IMG/VR virus record: IMGVR_UViG_3300023172_000209
Span: 1 to 22,338 of that record
DNA: 22,338 bases
Direction: 5' to 3' (one strand)
From: a virus
The notes under the pieces were generated by a model. It worked only from the letters and a program-made list of their open reading frames with translations, was not told the origin of the DNA and searched no databases. A program made the translations under genes and the position numbers. Of the stretch, positions 20,965-22,338 are shown piece after piece. Numbering within the stretch: position 1 is the first letter of the stretch; every line of letters begins with the position of its first letter.

Positions 20965-22338
20965 ATGGCAACTAGAGCAAGAAACTTAGCAAACTTACTT
21001 GGAAACACTTCTAGGACTGAGTCTACTATACCTGTATCATCGATACCGGAAGGTGTAAGCGGCGCTTCCCCTGTAGCTAATGACGCGGCTTTACCTACAA
21101 CCGGTAACTCAACTGGGAATCTTAAATTTAATGAGGCCAAGAAAACTGTTCATGTTTGGGATGGCACAGAATGGGATAGAATCTTATCTGGTGTAGACGG
21201 AGCACCTATATGGGATAGTAATGGAACAGCAGTTAGTACTCCACGCTCAATGTCATCGCCACTTAATTTTGATGGAGTTTTAAGTGCCGACTCTGCAGCA
21301 ATAACTCTTAATGTTAACGCAGTAGATCCTGACGGATTTCCTATTAAATATGCGTATGATCAGTATCCTGTTTCAAATAATATAATAGCTAGTGTAACTC
21401 ATGAAAGTGCTGGTATAGGTAGATTTACCATAACTCCTAACTTTATGGCGGGTGAAAGTAATGAAACCGAAACCGCCAGTTTTAGAGCCATAGCATCAGA
21501 CGGCGCGAGAGTAACAACCGCATCTCTTGTGTTTAGTATACAATATGGAGCTTTCACTATTTATAAAGTTGGTGGAGCAGGTCCTGGGTATTGGGGAACA
21601 CAATATGGTTCCGCTTGGGATTATGGGATGACTAATGTAGGAACAAGCTATAATGGTGCAGGCGGCGTAAATATATTAAATGAGTTTGGAGAGTACTATC
21701 TTTTACCAAAGAAAAACTTTTCTGCACGCCTCAAAATGTGGGGAGCAGCTGGATCAACTAGTTCTGATGGTTTTGCTGGTCAGGGTGATGATTGGGTGGC
21801 ATTCGGCACATCCACTGGTACAGGTTACGGTGGATACACATACGCTGATATGGATTTTGTAAAAGATCAGTGGTATACTATTATAGTTGGAGAAGGTGGG
21901 GCTTTTGGAACCGATAATAGAAACTCACACGGTCCTCCCGGATCATTTGGTGGCGGAGGATATACCGGAAGAGCTAATTTTGGAGGAGGTCATGAACACG
22001 GCAGAGGAGCTGGCGGTGGCTTAACTGGTATATTCCTTGGAAGACATTTTCCTGATGTGACTTCAGCTCACGCAGCATCACTATTAATTGCTGGCGGTGG
22101 CGGTGGTGGATTTGGTCAAGTTCATGGCGGAGGATCCGGAGGAGGAACTTCGGGTACTGGAGGCCAGGCTGGTGGTTCTGCCACCGGCGGAGGCGCTGGA
22201 ACACAATCTGGCGGCGGAGGTCAAGGAGGTTCATATGCTGGATACGGTGGAGCTAAGACCAACGGCTCAGCTTTACAGGGTGGTTACATGGCAAGAACTA
22301 ACACAGGCGTAGGCGGCGGCGGAGGCGGAGGCTACTAC
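20965..22338 (+). CDS. Poly-glycine adhesin, C-terminus outside the window
   Basis: The frame is open for 458 codons from the ATG at 20965 (AGGGAATA before it) to the right edge. Residues 36-76 repeat the N-terminal module of the preceding gene (SPVANDAALPTTGNSTGNLK, then VHVWDGTEWDRILSG). Residues about 95-195 form a cadherin/Ig-like domain (VDPDGFPIKYAYD). Residues about 250-458 are extremely Gly-rich, with runs such as SLLIAGGGGGGFGQVHGGGS and a final stretch of seven to eight Gly. The LIAGGGGGGG signature is typical of glycine-rich receptor-binding domains; T4-like gp38 adhesins fold such stretches into packed poly-Gly II helices. A receptor-binding tip is inferred. GC content rises in this part because of the Gly codons. 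Confidence 0.88.
   Translation, partial: MATRARNLANLLGNTSRTESTIPVSSIPEGVSGASPVANDAALPTTGNSTGNLKFNEAKKTVHVWDGTEWDRILSGVDGAPIWDSNGTAVSTPRSMSSPLNFDGVLSADSAAITLNVNAVDPDGFPIKYAYDQYPVSNNIIASVTHESAGIGRFTITPNFMAGESNETETASFRAIASDGARVTTASLVFSIQYGAFTIYKVGGAGPGYWGTQYGSAWDYGMTNVGTSYNGAGGVNILNEFGEYYLLPKKNFSARLKMWGAAGSTSSDGFAGQGDDWVAFGTSTGTGYGGYTYADMDFVKDQWYTIIVGEGGAFGTDNRNSHGPPGSFGGGGYTGRANFGGGHEHGRGAGGGLTGIFLGRHFPDVTSAHAASLLIAGGGGGGFGQVHGGGSGGGTSGTGGQAGGSATGGGAGTQSGGGGQGGSYAGYGGAKTNGSALQGGYMARTNTGVGGGGGGGYY
21070..21192 (+). repeat. Direct repeat between two adjacent fibre genes, copy 2
   Basis: This is the partner of 19623-19745. The 3' end is identical (TGGGATAGAATCTTATCTGG). Recombination between the copies would delete 1447 bases and fuse the two fibres in frame. 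Confidence 0.88.

Noticed and set aside
21974-22312. Frames on both strands in the Gly-rich end
   Set aside because: GGN-rich DNA has few stops in any frame; only the frame continuing from 20965 has upstream domains.

Overview
The window looks like part of the genome of an AT-rich, T4-like tailed phage (myovirus type), probably marine. Four things support this. Several exact copies of the T4-type late promoter box TATAAATA lie upstream of structural genes. Long modular fibre/adhesin genes carry LamG, cadherin-like, cupredoxin-like and poly-glycine modules. Short phage families I recognise are present (DUF932-type, DUF5824-type and DUF5872-type, named from memory). The genes are packed as ATGA or TAATG overlaps. 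There are no rRNA, tRNA, integrase, transposase or CRISPR features. The host cannot be named from this sequence; nothing in it is diagnostic of a cyanobacterium.

Layout. (1) 1-1790, minus strand: the N-terminal 596 codons of a LamG fibre protein, running off the left edge and driven by a minus-strand late promoter. (2) 1791-6233: an accessory region of small genes. Three near-identical sigma70-type promoters (CATTTTAGGGGTTTACA, 17 bp spacer, TATRTT-like -10) are each followed by a conserved leader ending in GAATCGGA just before the start codon. They drive a DUF932-type protein, a pair of small conserved phage proteins, and a run of small ORFs including a 24-residue membrane peptide. Between them lie a late-promoter small ORF, a PiT-like phosphate permease with its own terminator, and a lone minus-strand two-helix membrane protein. 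(3) 6208-12561: a terminator directly followed by a late promoter opens a tightly coupled late operon. It encodes small and structural proteins, a ligase-like nucleotidyltransferase, a very basic protein, an NMN-adenylyltransferase-like fusion protein, a DUF5824-type protein and a 631-residue modular protein. (4) 12586-22338: the adhesion cluster, comprising a triple-LamG fibre, a small Cys-containing protein with its own late promoter, a 1331-residue fibre, a beta-structured fibre and a poly-glycine adhesin that runs off the right edge.

The most interesting idea concerns region 3. Several consecutive proteins there begin with a ten-residue peptide of the form M-x-x-F-K-x-x-I-x-E. This resembles the capsid-targeting sequence of T4 internal head proteins, which is removed after the Glu by the prohead protease. 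If that is right, the ligase-like and NMNAT-like enzymes would be packed in the capsid and delivered with the DNA. Other notable points are a complete plastocyanin-type set of copper ligands inside a tail fibre, fibre genes that share homologous segments in inverted and direct orientation (possible recombination-based adhesin swapping), and the conserved early promoter/leader module.
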